Positions 10,740 through 22,059 of a DNA stretch of 64,000 bases are shown here, in pieces. Each line of letters begins with the position of its first letter. Within the stretch, counting starts at the first letter, position 1. The notes under the pieces were generated by a model. That model saw only the letters and a list, made by a program, of their open reading frames with translations. It was not told the DNA's origin and ran no database searches. The stretch is from Dichetophora obliterata (Eukaryota > Arthropoda > Insecta > Diptera > Sciomyzidae), in NCBI GenBank assembly GCA_963920525.1, contig OY986435.1, positions 171,655,827 to 171,719,826 of the forward strand, given 5' to 3'. A program made the position numbers and the translations under genes.

Positions 10740-11842
10740 GAGTCGCTGTTTGCATGTTCAAAAGTCAAAAGATACAGATACAGCTGCGAGCACAAACAAG
10801 TTTCGTATCGAATAAAAACAAAAACAAATACAAATGATAAACGTGCATTCGAGCAGTAAGATATTTTATGTAAGTCATCATCAAAAGCTCAACTCGGAAA
10901 ACAATCAATGCATCTTGAAACTAAAAGTAGAGCTCAAGAAGCTATAAACAATGCTCAAAGAAAAGTGAAGAGAAATTTTCGCACCGCGACAATGACGCTT
11001 CAGTTCGTCGCGTAAGTTGGTCGCGAAGCTAAAGAAAAGCGAATTTGAGCACCAACATTGCAACCAACAGCAGCACCAGCAGCACCAGCAGCGCCACTGC
11101 AAGTAGAACTCGTCTCAAAAATGCACTGCTCCAACAAAGACCGCATCGCCAACGCGCTGGCTCACTCGCTTCTCGCCAAAGCTTTGCCACCAACAAAACA
11201 ACGATATGTTTTGAAATTAGTTCTAGCGAGTCTGTGAAAGTGTGTACGACAGACACTGTCGTCTTTGCCGCTACTCTACGATACAATCCAATTCCCAACA
11301 ACCTGATCATTACTTAAAGCTGCGCGAGCCACGACGAAAGTTTCTGAGCTTTCTTCATGTTGTGCGCTCTCTCGTGATTATTTTTATATTTTATTTTATT
11401 GTTGTTGTGCTCACTACGCAGACAAACGATCGTGCAGTTGCGGGCGCAGAACGTTAAAAATTTTCCAAATACTTGTGTTTAGTTGAATGAAAAAATTTCA
11501 CTGAAACGGTTGGTCTTTTTCTGGTCGATCTCGAACTTAAAACATAAAAAATATTTGTTTTATTTTATCCGGAAACCGTTAAAAGCTAAGCACTTGAAGT
11601 GATTTTAAGTGGCACTCATACAAAGCAAATGACTTTTTAGAAATTCCAAGATAAATTGTTATTAAATTAAATAATTTCAACTGTGAAAAAAAAACATTCG
11701 ACATTTTTGTCGTGACGTGCACAAAAACCACAACATCGAGCAATCAGCATCAACCTGATCATCTTATTCAACACAAAGAACCACAAACTTTTCGTGCAAC
11801 ATCATCATCATCGTGAACGTCAACATCAAAATAATCAACATC
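10740..11842 (+). promoter_or_regulatory. Probable host promoter and 5' leader
   Basis: Base composition shifts to a balanced, CAA/CAG-rich texture unlike the surrounding repeats (11045-11110: CAACAGCAGCACCAGCAGCA repeats; 11790-11842: CATCATCATCATCG and AACATCAACATC). This is typical of long fly 5' leaders. Several overlapping ORFs here on both strands are low-complexity shadows. An Inr-like TTCAGTT lies at 10999-11005, but no TATA box or DPE is convincing. Transcription start unknown. Confidence 0.4.
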
Positions 11843-12148
11843 ATGTCACATCAATGCAGTTGCGGTCGAGACCTTAACAACAACTACGTTTCCTATACAA
11901 ATGCCTATGCGAACGCCAATTCGAGCATTGATCGTGAATCCAACTCGACCATGTCCGCGAGTGCAGCACATCTTGGTGTTGGCTCCAAATCATCAACTTC
12001 ATCAATGTCCGGCAAATCCTCCTGCTCAGGCACACAGACCCAACTCACGGCAAAGGTAATGTTCGGCACAGTGGGCGCCATCAAAGAGCTTCGTGAGAAG
12101 GAGAAATCAAGACTAGCTGCGACCAGAGCGAGCGATCACAGAAATTAA
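11843..12148 (+). CDS. Putative host coding exon, serine-rich, unidentified
   Basis: The ATG at 11843 opens MSHQCSCGRDLNNNYVSY, followed by a Ser-rich low-complexity middle (NSSIDRESNSTMSAS, SKSSTSSMSGKSSC) and TQTQLTAKVMFGTVGAIKEL, ending at 12148. Codon composition is markedly more GC-balanced than any TE frame nearby, and a CAA-rich leader precedes it. Candidate 5' splice sites are AAG|GTAATG after 12054 and TTC|GTGAGA after 12091. Either would make this the first coding exon of a longer gene continuing outside what I can connect. Start chosen over an in-frame GTG at 11813. I do not recognise the gene. Confidence 0.5.
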   Translation: MSHQCSCGRDLNNNYVSYTNAYANANSSIDRESNSTMSASAAHLGVGSKSSTSSMSGKSSCSGTQTQLTAKVMFGTVGAIKELREKEKSRLAATRASDHRN

Positions 12149-13083
12149 ATGATTGTTTGATGACAACAGCAAGGGATGGAGGGCAACTAGTGTTGGCGTG
12201 GGTGGGCAGTTCTTAATGAATTTGTTGAAAGATTTAAAAAAAGAGAGAAAAAATAAGCTGTACAAATTAGTAAAGCAGTCGCAGCAGAAAAGTGAAGAAA
12301 AAACCGAAATGGCTGACGTAATGTTAAGATGCTATTAGAAAAGACAATTGCAAAGAGAAAAAGTTTTAGATAAAAACATCAAATTCAACTTTTGGACAAA
12401 ACTTATGGAAACTTGACTTGAATTTTTAGAGTTTTAGATATGGAGTGTTAAGAGTTGAAAGTGAACTAATTTAAAAACTATCTACTTTTTATGTACACAT
12501 AATTTCTTGGTTCCTTAGTGAAAATTTTCATAATTTTTCCCAAAACATTTTCATAACTATCGGAGTTGAGGTGATCAAAAACAATGATTGAAATTGAATG
12601 TCTGACATTATTTTAACTGTGATCAGTCCATAAAGTCGAAGTAGTACAGAGTTTATTTTTTGTACTCTGCATTTAAAGCAATCGTAAATATCTACAAAGG
12701 TTTTTTTTTTAATTTTTGCTGAAAGTATTTTGATATTGAACATAAATTACCTTCATATTAGTAATATTTTAACAAGAATTTAACAAAGAACAGAGCCACT
12801 AAAGGCATTGCGCGAACTCAGAGTAATCAATCATTCGCAATTCAAAACGTCACTTGAAGATTATAAACGGAATAGCAAAAATGAGAAAAATTGTGCGTGT
12901 TTTTTTAATTTGTCGCTTGCTATAAATATACATATATATTAGACTAGTTCATTTTCACAAAACATTAAAATGTTGTGGTGCACGCCTCTTTTCTTAAGCT
13001 TGGATATTCAAATTGAACAAGAATCCTTAAAAATTTTAAAATAAATCGTGTCTAGATGTCCCTCAAAGAGCTTAAAGGATATA
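12149..13083. other. No gene recognised; likely intron or intergenic
   Basis: AT-rich. A short Lys-rich frame at 12153-12338 follows the putative exon but has no recognisable motif. Confidence 0.4.
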
Positions 13084-13330
13084 CAGTAATCCCCGCTTAG
13101 TTGCATCACACTTAATTGATTTCCACGCTTTAATGAACGAAAAGTTGTGTCAATATTACGCTCCTATAAGAAATGTACGGTGTTATTTATTCCCGTTTAA
13201 TTGATTCCCGCTTAATTGAATTCCCCGGTTATTTGCTTATAGAAATGTGGGACATTGAGTAATATCAATATAAAAAATCCCGCTTAATTGTGGCACACGG
13301 CTTTCGAAACGAAAGAAAATGTCACTAAAT
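13084..13330. repeat. pogo/Tigger-like element end with repeated CCGCTTAATTG motif
   Basis: Starts after a TA with CAGTAATCCCCGCTTAGTTG, resembling pogo-type termini (CAGTATAATTCGCTTAGCTG, from memory). Variants of CCCGCTTAATTGATT recur at about 13092, 13106, 13190, 13205 and 13278. No inverted partner end is visible, so it is one end of a truncated copy. Confidence 0.45.
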
Positions 13331-15051
13331 GCGTAATTTTATTGCCTTTTCAAGAATATATAGAATATTATTAAGTAATTCATTCACTACCTAAGACACG
13401 CCTTTTTACCGATATCTCGAAAACCTGCGAAATGAAAAAATTTCCATTGTTGTTAACACCGACCCATAAAAAATTACTTTGGTCAGGGGTGCATTTTATG
13501 TGTAACCCAGTGTAATTAAAAAAAAGTAGTAGTTATGAGTATTTTATGTTTTATTAAGCAACTGGTCATTTTGATTGAGCCAGATAACGTTGGGTTGAAT
13601 TCATCGGGAAATTGAAGAAAAGTGTTAGCATTTTTGCTTGTGCAATTAAGCATGTTAAAATGTTCAATTCCGTATATTAAAAAAAATGTTATAACTCTCA
13701 GCTTAAAAGAGATATCAACATAATTTTTCATGGGTATTACTTAAAATACTTCCAGGATCTTGAAACTAGAAAACAGTTTAATACAAATTCGTTGTTTTTT
13801 ACAGCTCTCTGGATTTCAAGTGTCTTTTTATTTTATTCAATCGAGTTGGAGATTATATTTTCGTATTCTTGTATAGAGTAAAACGATTGAATTGATATCA
13901 TTCTTAAGCGTTGGGTACACTTTTTTGAATTGATATTATCATATTTCGAAAAATTTCCGTCAGTCCGAAACAAAAGTTGCTTATTCTGGATGTGTGTATT
14001 TTTGTTGTAATATTGGTTTCTTGCACCTCTTTCTGCAGCACCACTCAATAATGGCTTAATGAGCTACTTCAGGCTCTCGAAGTGACACATAGTTATTTGT
14101 AATTATGATTGATCGGAATTTTTTCTAAAGCTACAAAAAAATCAACCCCGATGTATCAAAAAAAGGTTTAAAGAAGCTTGAGAATCGTCTATAATACCTT
14201 GGTGAGGAATTAATTGGTCTGGCCGTTTTGATACTTCCTTGAGTTATGAAACAAAAACAAAAATGAAAGAAGCATTACAAAATAATCTAGGAAACAAATC
14301 ATCTGCCAAACAAGCCGCATAAAGATCTTTTATTCAATAATAATGCTTGAAGACTTTGTTACAATAAGCACACAATTTTTCTTTCAAGCTCTAAAAATAT
14401 CAATGGGTTTTTGCACCTTGGATCCGGTTGACTGGAATCGCGAGCCATCGTACATAAATGGGTTTTAGATTGTAACAAATCTCCTCGTAATAAATGATGT
14501 AGCTGAAAAGTCCGTAGCTCTCATCACGGAGCTTAAAGCATCGTTAACTCGCAAAGAGAATCTAAAGCAGTATATGTTACAAGTAGTAGCTGATAATAAG
14601 AAAACATGAGTACATTTGCCAAAATAAGATTTTTAAGAAAGAAAGTAAACAAATATTTTAAATCATCTGTGTTGATATATATAAATAAAAAATATATAGG
14701 AGAGGTTTTGATAATTTGTAACCGAGACTGTTTTAAGGTTTCTTTTTTATTAATGTTTGGCATCAATTAGCTCCATAGTAAAATATAATCTTCAAATCGA
14801 TTAAATAAAATAAGGAAAAACCTACAGTTGAATAACATATTTTGAATAAAATAAATAATTTATAGTTCAAAAGGCTGTAAGAAACGATTTTAAAAAATTC
14901 AACAATTTAATAATGATTAGTTTTTTGAAATGTGGTTTGCTATGCACAAAGAAAATTGTGTTGATATCTCTTTTATTTTTAACCGACTTCAAAAAGGAGG
15001 AGGTTCTCAAGTTGGTTGGTTTTTTTTTTTAAGAGTTTATATTCAGTCCTA
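13331..15051. other. No gene recognised
   Basis: AT-rich sequence with short frames only. Confidence 0.4.
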
Positions 15052-15656
15052 TCAGTGAGTCCCGTCGTAGTAAGATATCGTAGAAACTACGAACAAGGCA
15101 TTACTAAGTTCATTCGTAGCGCCATTCGTAGATTTTTGAAGTAATTTGTTACGACGTGTTTTGGGTGTCGGCGAAAATTTTGATAAAAATGCTTACAGTT
15201 AAAGTCGTTATTCCTTTCTGAATTTTAGTTCAAAATTTTTTTTGGACTATTAATTTGTTACGACGTGTTTTATTAGTCGGAAAAAAATGTTGAACTAAAA
15301 TGCAGAAAGGAATAACCACTTTTACAGATCGATTCTCTGAGTTACCAGTAATAGTAATCTTGTTACCGAAATTCGTTACCAGTCTTATGCTATGTTCACA
15401 CTGAGAGCTAAGTGTGCATTTAGAGCATTAACTATATATATTTGTCCCTGTTACTAATGATTTTCTTCGGTAATAAGTTTAATGTTGCCGCTACAGAATC
15501 GATCTGTTGCTGTATGAATTTTTATCAAAATTTTCTCCGACAGCTAAAACACGTCGTAACAAATTACTTCTAAAATCTATGAATGGCGCTACGAATGAAC
15601 TCACTGCTGCCTTTTTCGTAGTATCTACGTTATCGTACTACGACGGGACTCAGTGA
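15052..15656. mobile_element. 605-bp foldback MITE with TA target duplication
   Basis: TA at 15050-15051 and 15657-15658. The ends are TCAGTGAGTCCCGTCGTAGT and its inverse (one mismatch in the first 16). The inverted repeat extends ~145 bp per arm (TTTGTTACGACGTGTTTT, GGCGCTACGAATGAA). A second nested pair lies inside (ATTCCTTTCTGAATTTTAGT with ACTAAAATGCAGAAAGGAAT), then a third (ACAGATCGATTCT with AGAATCGATCTGT). Non-coding; TA targeting suggests Tc1/mariner-type mobilisation. Confidence 0.9.
15385..15463. repeat. Fragment of a second MITE family nested in the foldback MITE
   Basis: TTCACACTGAGAGCTAAGTG followed by TTTGTCCCTGTTAC matches the MITE at 49482-49622 (CACTGAGAGCTAAATGCGCA; TTTGTCCCGGTTAC). 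It sits near the centre of the foldback. Confidence 0.75.
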
Positions 15657-16263
15657 TAGAGCTGATTATATTGACTGATTTTTGGATTTTTAAATTCAAA
15701 AAATCATTTAAGCTCTTCGAGGGACATCTCGGCACCAATGTTCTTAAAATTTTTAAGGCTTTTTGTTAATTTTGGAGTGTCGTGTTTCATAAAAGTGGCA
15801 CGCCCCATTAAAAAGCATAAATCTTAAACTTTCCACACAATTTTTTAAATTCAATATATATACACTATAAATATAGACTAGAAATGTCTCGATGAAATTC
15901 ACTTTACAAGCAAGCTGTAATGCCTCTGAAAAACTGAATGAGAAATGATTTATTTGGACAAAACTTCTTTTATTTCTAAATATAACTAATCTTGCACTAT
16001 GTAACAAAAATAAAAAATTTCTCAGTCCTTGGGATGTAATTGTTATTTCCTAGTCTGTTATGTCTTAAAAGTATGGAAACCACCTAATATTCCTCGGAAA
16101 CTTTGCTTTTGTGACCAGGACAATGCGATTCATTAAAATATGCTAAAATTATGAGAAAAACGTGTTTGAGTCTTTCACTACAGAGAAAATCATACAGAAC
16201 AGCACATATAAATCAAAACTAGATTTTATTAAAACTTCAGAAAACCAAAAACATAAAAGTAAA

Positions 16264-17831
16264 TCAGAAGCGGGTGGTTTTTCGACATTTGCGTTTATAC
16301 TGCGAGTCACTTTCTCTAATCAATCCCCAAATGTAATCTCCCATCATGTTCTCATTGTATTGTCCTTGGTATCGCCGGTCAAATTCCATTATATCCTGAT
16401 GGAAGCGCTCGCCTTGCTCCTCTGAATATGCTCCCATGTTCTCCTTGAATTTGTCAAGATGTGCATCCAGAATATGGAGTTTGAGAGACATCCTGCAGCC
16501 CATTTTGCCGTAGTTCTCCACCAGACTTTCGACCAGCTCCACGTAGTTTGCGGCTTTGTGATTGCCTAGGAATCCCTGTACCACTGACATAAAACTCATC
16601 CAAGCAGCTTTCTCAACACGAGTGAGCTTCTTGGGGAATTCCTCACACTCGAAGATTTTCTTTATTTGTGGTCCAACGAAGATACCGGCTGTAACTTTCG
16701 CCTCAGAGAGCTTAGGGAACAAGTCTTGTAGGTACTTGAACGCTGAAGAATTTTTGTCGAGAGCTTTGACGAATTGCTTTATAAGACCCAGTTTGATGTG
16801 GAGTGGTGGCATCAGTACCTTCTGGGGGTCCACCAAGGGCTCCCACTTGACGTTGTTCCTCCCCACTGTGAACTCAGTTCGTTGTGGCCATTCACGCTTA
16901 CTGTAGTGTGCACTGTCGTTCCTGCTGTCCCACAGGCAAAGAAAGCAAGGAAACTTGGTGTAACCGCCTTGCAGGCCCATTAAGAATGTCATTATTTTGA
17001 AATCTCCGATCACTTCCCAGCCATATTGCTCATACTTCAATGCGTTCAGCACTTTCTTGACATTGTCGTAGTTCTCTTTGAGAGATACTGAATGCGCCAG
17101 AGGAAGAGACGGATACTTGTTGCCATTGTGAAGCAACACGGCTCTGAATGACACAGCTGTCAATGAAGAGGCGCCACTCTTTTGGTTCGAAATCAATTCC
17201 GATTTCCTCGAACAGACCGGTCACGTCGTGGCAGAAGCAGAGCCCATCTTCGCTGATGAAGAAGTTGGAAAAAAGTTCGTGACGCTTCCTCTGACATGAG
17301 ACTTTTACACTAGGATCCAGCAAATTCCACTGCATCAGTCTGGACGACAAAAGTTCAGCATTGGACTTGGTGAGACCAAGATCTCTGATCAAATCATTCA
17401 TGTCCTTTTGGTTGGGATAGTATGGGTTTTTGTTATCAGCTAGTAAATTAAATCCTTCACCTTCATTGTCTTCCTCACTCTTGGAATCAGGGCTCTCACA
17501 GGAAGACACCTGCTCTTTCTCTGGAGGAGTAGGAACGGGGAGGCCAGAGCTGTGTGGAACTGGAACCATGGATGAAGAAATGTCAGGATACATGATTTGA
17601 CTTGCTTTTTTGCCAGTCCTACGTTTAGAAGGGTCCACCATGCAGAAAAAGCAGTTGCTTGAATGGTCAGTGGGTTCTCTTCAAACTCTTGGCACAGCCT
17701 AGATAAGCATTGTAAGCTTCGCACATTTTAAAACCTGTTTCCAAGGAGTACTTATTCGCTCTTGTTTTGATAAAATATCCGCAGACATAACAAAATGCAT
17801 CTGCAGGATACTTGCAGCCTCGTGAAGCCAT
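16264..17831 (-). pseudogene. Uncharacterised TE protein, GERFHQD family, copy 1
   Basis: Starts MASRGCKYPADAFCYVCGYF (17831) with a CxxC module. A short internal deletion follows, then EPTDHSSNCFFCMVDPSKRR (second CxxC) and an acidic linker (SKSEEDNEGEG). The large domain contains GLCFCHDVTGLF, FLCLWDSRND, LMPPLHIKLGLIKQFV, SLKLHILDAHLDKF, EEQGERFHQDIMEFDRRYQG and NENMMGDYIWGLIRE, stopping at 16264. Main frames 17030-17641 and 16264-17196 join by a single shift near 17150. I know this as a recurrent, repeat-borne protein family in insects and cnidarians with no assigned activity; a transposase role is inference from its being the sole gene between inverted repeats. No introns seen, unlike copy 2. 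Confidence 0.75.
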
Positions 17832-17890
17832 GTTTGAACGAATTTATCTGTAATAAAATAAGAAACAACTCTCTATAAATCACAAAAGTG

Positions 17891-17930
17891 TTGCAAAATT
17901 TATTGCGACGTTGCAAAATTTATTGCGACG
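17891..17930. repeat. 20-bp perfect tandem duplication
   Basis: TTGCAAAATTTATTGCGACG occurs twice in tandem upstream of the copy 1 start codon. Confidence 0.95.
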
Positions 17931-18229
17931 ACTTTGTTGTTTTAACACACACGAAACGAAATCACAAACTGACGGTGGAAAAAAATAAAACGACAACTGG
18001 GACCACGAGAACACAAAATAAAAATGCCGATTAAATGTAGAGACAATAAGTTGTATGCGCTCGTGTATCAGTTTTCAACAAACAAACATAAAAATAAACG
18101 CAGATAAGCGCTGCCATGGTCACAAAAGCAAAGTTATCTTGCGACAATAGCTGTTTTCTATACTTTTGGGACCTAACTGACTAGGAAATAACAATTACAA
18201 CCCAGGGACAAAAATCTTGTTACATAGTG

Positions 18230-18530
18230 TAATAGTCGCAGAGGGCAAATCTAGAGAATGTGGTGAATGGCGTACCAACTTGTAGAGCAATACATGAACT
18301 TTCATGTGCACCAGTGCGTTATTCTGATGGAAGAGCACTTTTATTTTTGCCAAATGCGACCGCTTTTGCTTCAATTCGACGTCAAATCGATTCAACAGCT
18401 TGCATATTATACGCCGCCGATCGCTTTAACCTTTTTGAAATGTTAAATATAGACGTTACCGTGTGCATCCACTCCCAAAGCCGTCACCATGAATTTGTTG
18501 GTCGAAAACCCAATTTTGACCTCTTTCGGC
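18230..18530 (-). pseudogene. mariner transposase fragment
   Basis: Minus-strand frames give GVDAHGNVYI, a shifted GGVYYASC, then FDVELKQKRSHLAKIKVLFH, QNNALVH and HSPHSLDLPS. These align with the mariner block ...ELKEKRPHLAKKKVLFHQDNAPVH...PPYSPDLAPSD. The catalytic Asp of the HQDNA motif is Asn here. Stops and frameshifts elsewhere. The frame is cut at the terminus of the 15995-18229 element, suggesting that element inserted into it. Confidence 0.85.
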
Positions 18531-18822
18531 TTTGATTCGCAGTCACAATTCCAATATTTCGACTGTTATTGAGTCTCAGATATGTGTTGATGTCTTGATG
18601 TGTTTATGTTTCGTTCATGCTTACAAAACAGAGATTAAATGCGACGCCTATCTGGCAGATGACTTACTCATATTCAAAACTTTTATGCAAAATATTTCGT
18701 ACCTGCTCGGTTGGAAAGTCCACAGCCTCAGATATCTAGCGAACGTTCACTCGGCGGTCGTTCAATATCCATATCCATATTCAATATTTATCGTGCATGT
18801 TTTTTCCACACAAAACATAATC

Positions 18823-19660
18823 AGCCCTATTGTGAAAAGCGATTCGCCCGGATTTGTTCCCAAATTTATTGTTCCCTTATTGTGAAATACGCAGGGATTT
18901 GTTCGCATGTTCGAAAAAATCCCCCTATTGTGAACGATTTTTTTAGGTTATTTTGTTCACTTTTTTGGTGGATTTATTCACTTCATATTTGCTGGCGAAT
19001 GACAGTAAACATGTAATTTTATTAAGATAAATTAATTAAAAATAATTAAAGTGACTTTTAAATTGCTTCTCGATAAACGGACTTCAATTAGAAGAGCTTC
19101 TAAACTTTTCCTTTTCTGTATTTTTGCAAACTTTGAACGTCCATAACTTTTAACCAATTGCGAGCTGGCTTTACTTCGCGATTTTGATCTGCAGCAAACA
19201 AACAACACATAGAAACAAAAAGAAAAGTCAAAAGTAGCTGAGTTTAAGTAAAATTATTTGCAAATAGTTTCAACACTTACATTGGATCATACAACTCCAA
19301 AGGATTCGAGTGGTCCCGCAACTTCTCCGCGAACCTCGTACTACGTTCACTTCAGCAAAATTCTCTTCCAAACATAGCATTCTTAACGCTATACTGTGCA
19401 TTTATTATTTTAATGTTAATTAATTTTATTAATTTTTAGTTTCTTCGTCTATTATTACTAGTTTTCATAAATTTTGGTGCGACTTCTTATTGAATTTGCA
19501 ATTTATTTTGGTCACTTAAAAACAGCTGACTTTGACAACCTATGTTCGAAAGTTCGAAGTGAGCAATTACTCGGGCGGAATTCACAATCGCATGTTTTTA
19601 TTCGGGGGAAGAGCAAAATTTGTAGGGAACAAAAATCCGGACGGATTTCACAATAAGGCT
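18823..19660. mobile_element. ~840-bp MITE with AGCCYTATTGTGAAA ends
   Basis: Left AGCCCTATTGTGAAA and right complement AGCCTTATTGTGAAA. The inverted similarity continues inward (CCGGATTTGTTCCC / CCGGATTTTTGTTCCC; GCATGTTC / GCATGTTTTTATTCGG). No coding sequence. Target duplication unclear. Confidence 0.65.
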
Positions 19661-20235
19661 AAATGTTTGATCAAGACGTGAAATTACTTTTTTTAATGTT
19701 TAAAAAAATCCTCATGGTTGCTTGCTTTTCAGGGGTGTCAAAAAAACCGAATGTCTGAATGCATTCTAATTAAAGATGGTCCTTCACAACTCTTTATATT
19801 TGATTTGCGATTGTGGCGCCATCTGTGTTATTTTTAGGGTCGTTTGAAGTTCTTGAAGTTTGCCGATAGTACTTATTCTTTAAGACTTGATTGTTTTTCT
19901 TGAAATTCAATAATTCATCTTCCGAGAGGTGGACCGATTGACAATTTACTTTTGACACCTGACAAGAGGGATCAATTAAAGATATCCGAATAGTTTAGCT
20001 AAACTAAATACTTTTCTGATATAGCTTCATAATAGACAATACTTTCGTCTTGATTTATCTTCCCTATCAAGGAATTTTTGTAGCAAAGAGAGCCACTATT
20101 GATTACGTTAATAGTCGCATCTGCTACCTAAATTTAAGTCCGATTGAAGGTCAAATACGTTTCGTAAACATTCCGGTTTTGTTTTTTTTTGTGGAACAAA
20201 GGCTTAGAAGAACAGATATAAAGATATGTTTAAAT
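19661..20235. other. No gene recognised
   Basis: Short frames only; no repeat boundary recognised before the hAT-type MITE. Confidence 0.4.
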
Positions 20236-20847
20236 CAAGGACCGTTACTGTTAAAAGTTTTATTAAAAATCCTTAAACAATAGTTATTTTTCAACTTTTG
20301 TTTTTCTGCTTAGTAATAAAAGTTAAATTTAAATTTTTTTGTTTTGCTCACAAAATATTTCCCTCACATATAACAGTTATTTTTCAAGTTTTATTTTTTT
20401 CCTCAAAGTAAAACTTATATATCAGTTTTATTTTTTCTCTCACAAGTGTAAAAATGCTTTTTGATAAAATACAAAATAGTTAGAAATTGCTAGATTGAAA
20501 AGTAATAACTCGAATATAGCTCAAAGTTTTTTATTGTAATTTAAAACATGAAACTTATCCTTTCTCTGTGAAGGAAAAAATAAAACTCAAAAAATAAGTT
20601 TTATTTTGAAAGCTAAAATATAAAACTTAAAAAATAACTGTTATTTGTGAGGGAAAAAGTAAAACTCGAAAATAAGTTTTATTTTGTGAGGAAAAAAGTA
20701 AAACTTAATAATATTAAATTCTTCATATTTTTTAATACTGAAGAGATAAACAAATATTTTGGTGTATTAACTTCTTTTGTGCAGTGATTTATACATAATG
20801 ATTTTTTCCCTTAAAATTTTAAAAATAACTGTTACTTCCGGTCCCTG
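20236..20847. mobile_element. hAT-type MITE with perfect 8-bp target duplication
   Basis: Flanked by GTTTAAAT at 20228-20235 and 20848-20855 (8/8). Tips are CAAGGACCGTTACTG and the complement of CAGGGACCGGAAGTAAC. The interior is built from many degenerate units of the type AAATAAAACTTATTTTTTGAG in both orientations, similar to the array at 62270-62590. Confidence 0.85.
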
Positions 20848-21941
20848 GTTTAAATTGATTTATGTTATGATTTTCAGAAAAAAAATCAAAATATCATCGT
20901 ATTAACGCAATACTTGATGTAAGAAATTTGAAAGTCGAGTTTAATTTCACAATGTGTAATTTTTTAAGTCATGACAAAATATCCATGTACGGACATCACT
21001 ACGTGATAAAAGCCAAAAAAAAAAGACCCACTTCTCCCAGTTTTGCCCAAAGTCCTCCAGGTTTTTTTTTATGGGCCCCCAAAGATGTGGGGCCTCGGTT
21101 TCATTTTTGCAAAAAAATTATCATTTTCTCAAGCTCATATCTTGCGAACCGTTCGGAATTTTGATTTACTCTCTGAGGCAAAGTTGTAGCTCTTGTCATA
21201 AAGAACATATAAAACAAAAAAAAATCAATTTTTTTACCTTTTTTCCCCTGTTCAGGTCCATAGGTAGCAAACCGTTCAAAATTCAAGGAAATAATCAACT
21301 ACAAAAATGAACCTAAGATCTCAATAAACAACTTAGAACATATGAACTTCCTAGGAATGATTCTTAACACCGTTTAGGTAGCGCTTAGGTAGCCGCAGAA
21401 GTGAAAAATTTCCCGAAAATTTTTTAATTTCATTTATTTTTTCTTTACTTCAACATTGAGATACTATAAAGCCTTCTCCCGTAAGTGAAAAGGCATGTTG
21501 CAGGTTTCATTGTTATACTATTACTGATTTTATTAATCTTAGTTCTTAGGTGGTATGGGTTGACATTTAGAGTTAGGGTTGTAACAAAGAGTAGTAGCAT
21601 AGATATTTAGTAATAATGATTCAGTGTTGTAGGGATTAGTAGTCTCAGCAAGGATGGCACTAAAATACTATGCTATCTATTACAAAAATTATAAAAAAAA
21701 TATTCGTATTATGTTTATAATGTTGATGGCCCTGGACTTGCAAATCGCACTCTCTTAAATTGTGGATCCAAATCGTCGTCCGAATCGTCCGAATCTGACT
21801 CTGATTCAGAACTTATGGTGTCCACAGGCAAGTTACTTCCAGACTGCCCTCCATCATCAGCTTTTTCTTCTTCAGATACTTCATTAACATCATACAGGAT
21901 GATCTTGTGACTCCACCAACATACCTGAAATGAATTAGAAA

Positions 21942-22059
21942 AGAAATCAAAAAAAGAATGCAAAAAAATGCATCAATAAAATTGATATTACCTCTGCAAG
22001 CAATGCGTCGAGTTTTTTGCCTTTGTACCGTTTTTCCACGGGTATTGTGGTTTGGTGAA
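21942..22059. repeat. 118-bp segment duplicated in inverse at 23785-23902
   Basis: 116 of 118 positions match the reverse complement of 23785-23902. It covers the KRYKGKKLDALLAE coding end plus the start of the following intron, so the copy is genomic rather than from spliced RNA. Confidence 0.9.

Larger units (their letters stand above)
15995..18229 (-). mobile_element. Inverted-repeat element carrying GERFHQD-family protein (copy 1)
   Basis: Left terminal repeat 15995-16085 and right 18140-18229 are mutually inverted. They share CACTATGTAACAA at the tip, then GTAATTGTTATTTCCTAGTC and AAAAGTAT. The tip begins CACTA, but no clear target duplication is seen (flanks CTTG and TAAT). The only gene is the minus-strand frame 16264-17831. 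It abuts a mariner fragment on the right. Confidence 0.8.

Noticed and set aside
10905..11457. Several overlapping frames on both strands, including a Cys/Trp/Leu-rich minus frame
   Set aside because: Products of the CAG-type repeat in the leader; no coding support.
12153..12338. 61-codon Lys-rich frame after the putative host exon
   Set aside because: No homology or splice site joining it to the exon.
16562..16983. Plus-strand frames
   Set aside because: Antisense shadows of GERFHQD copy 1.
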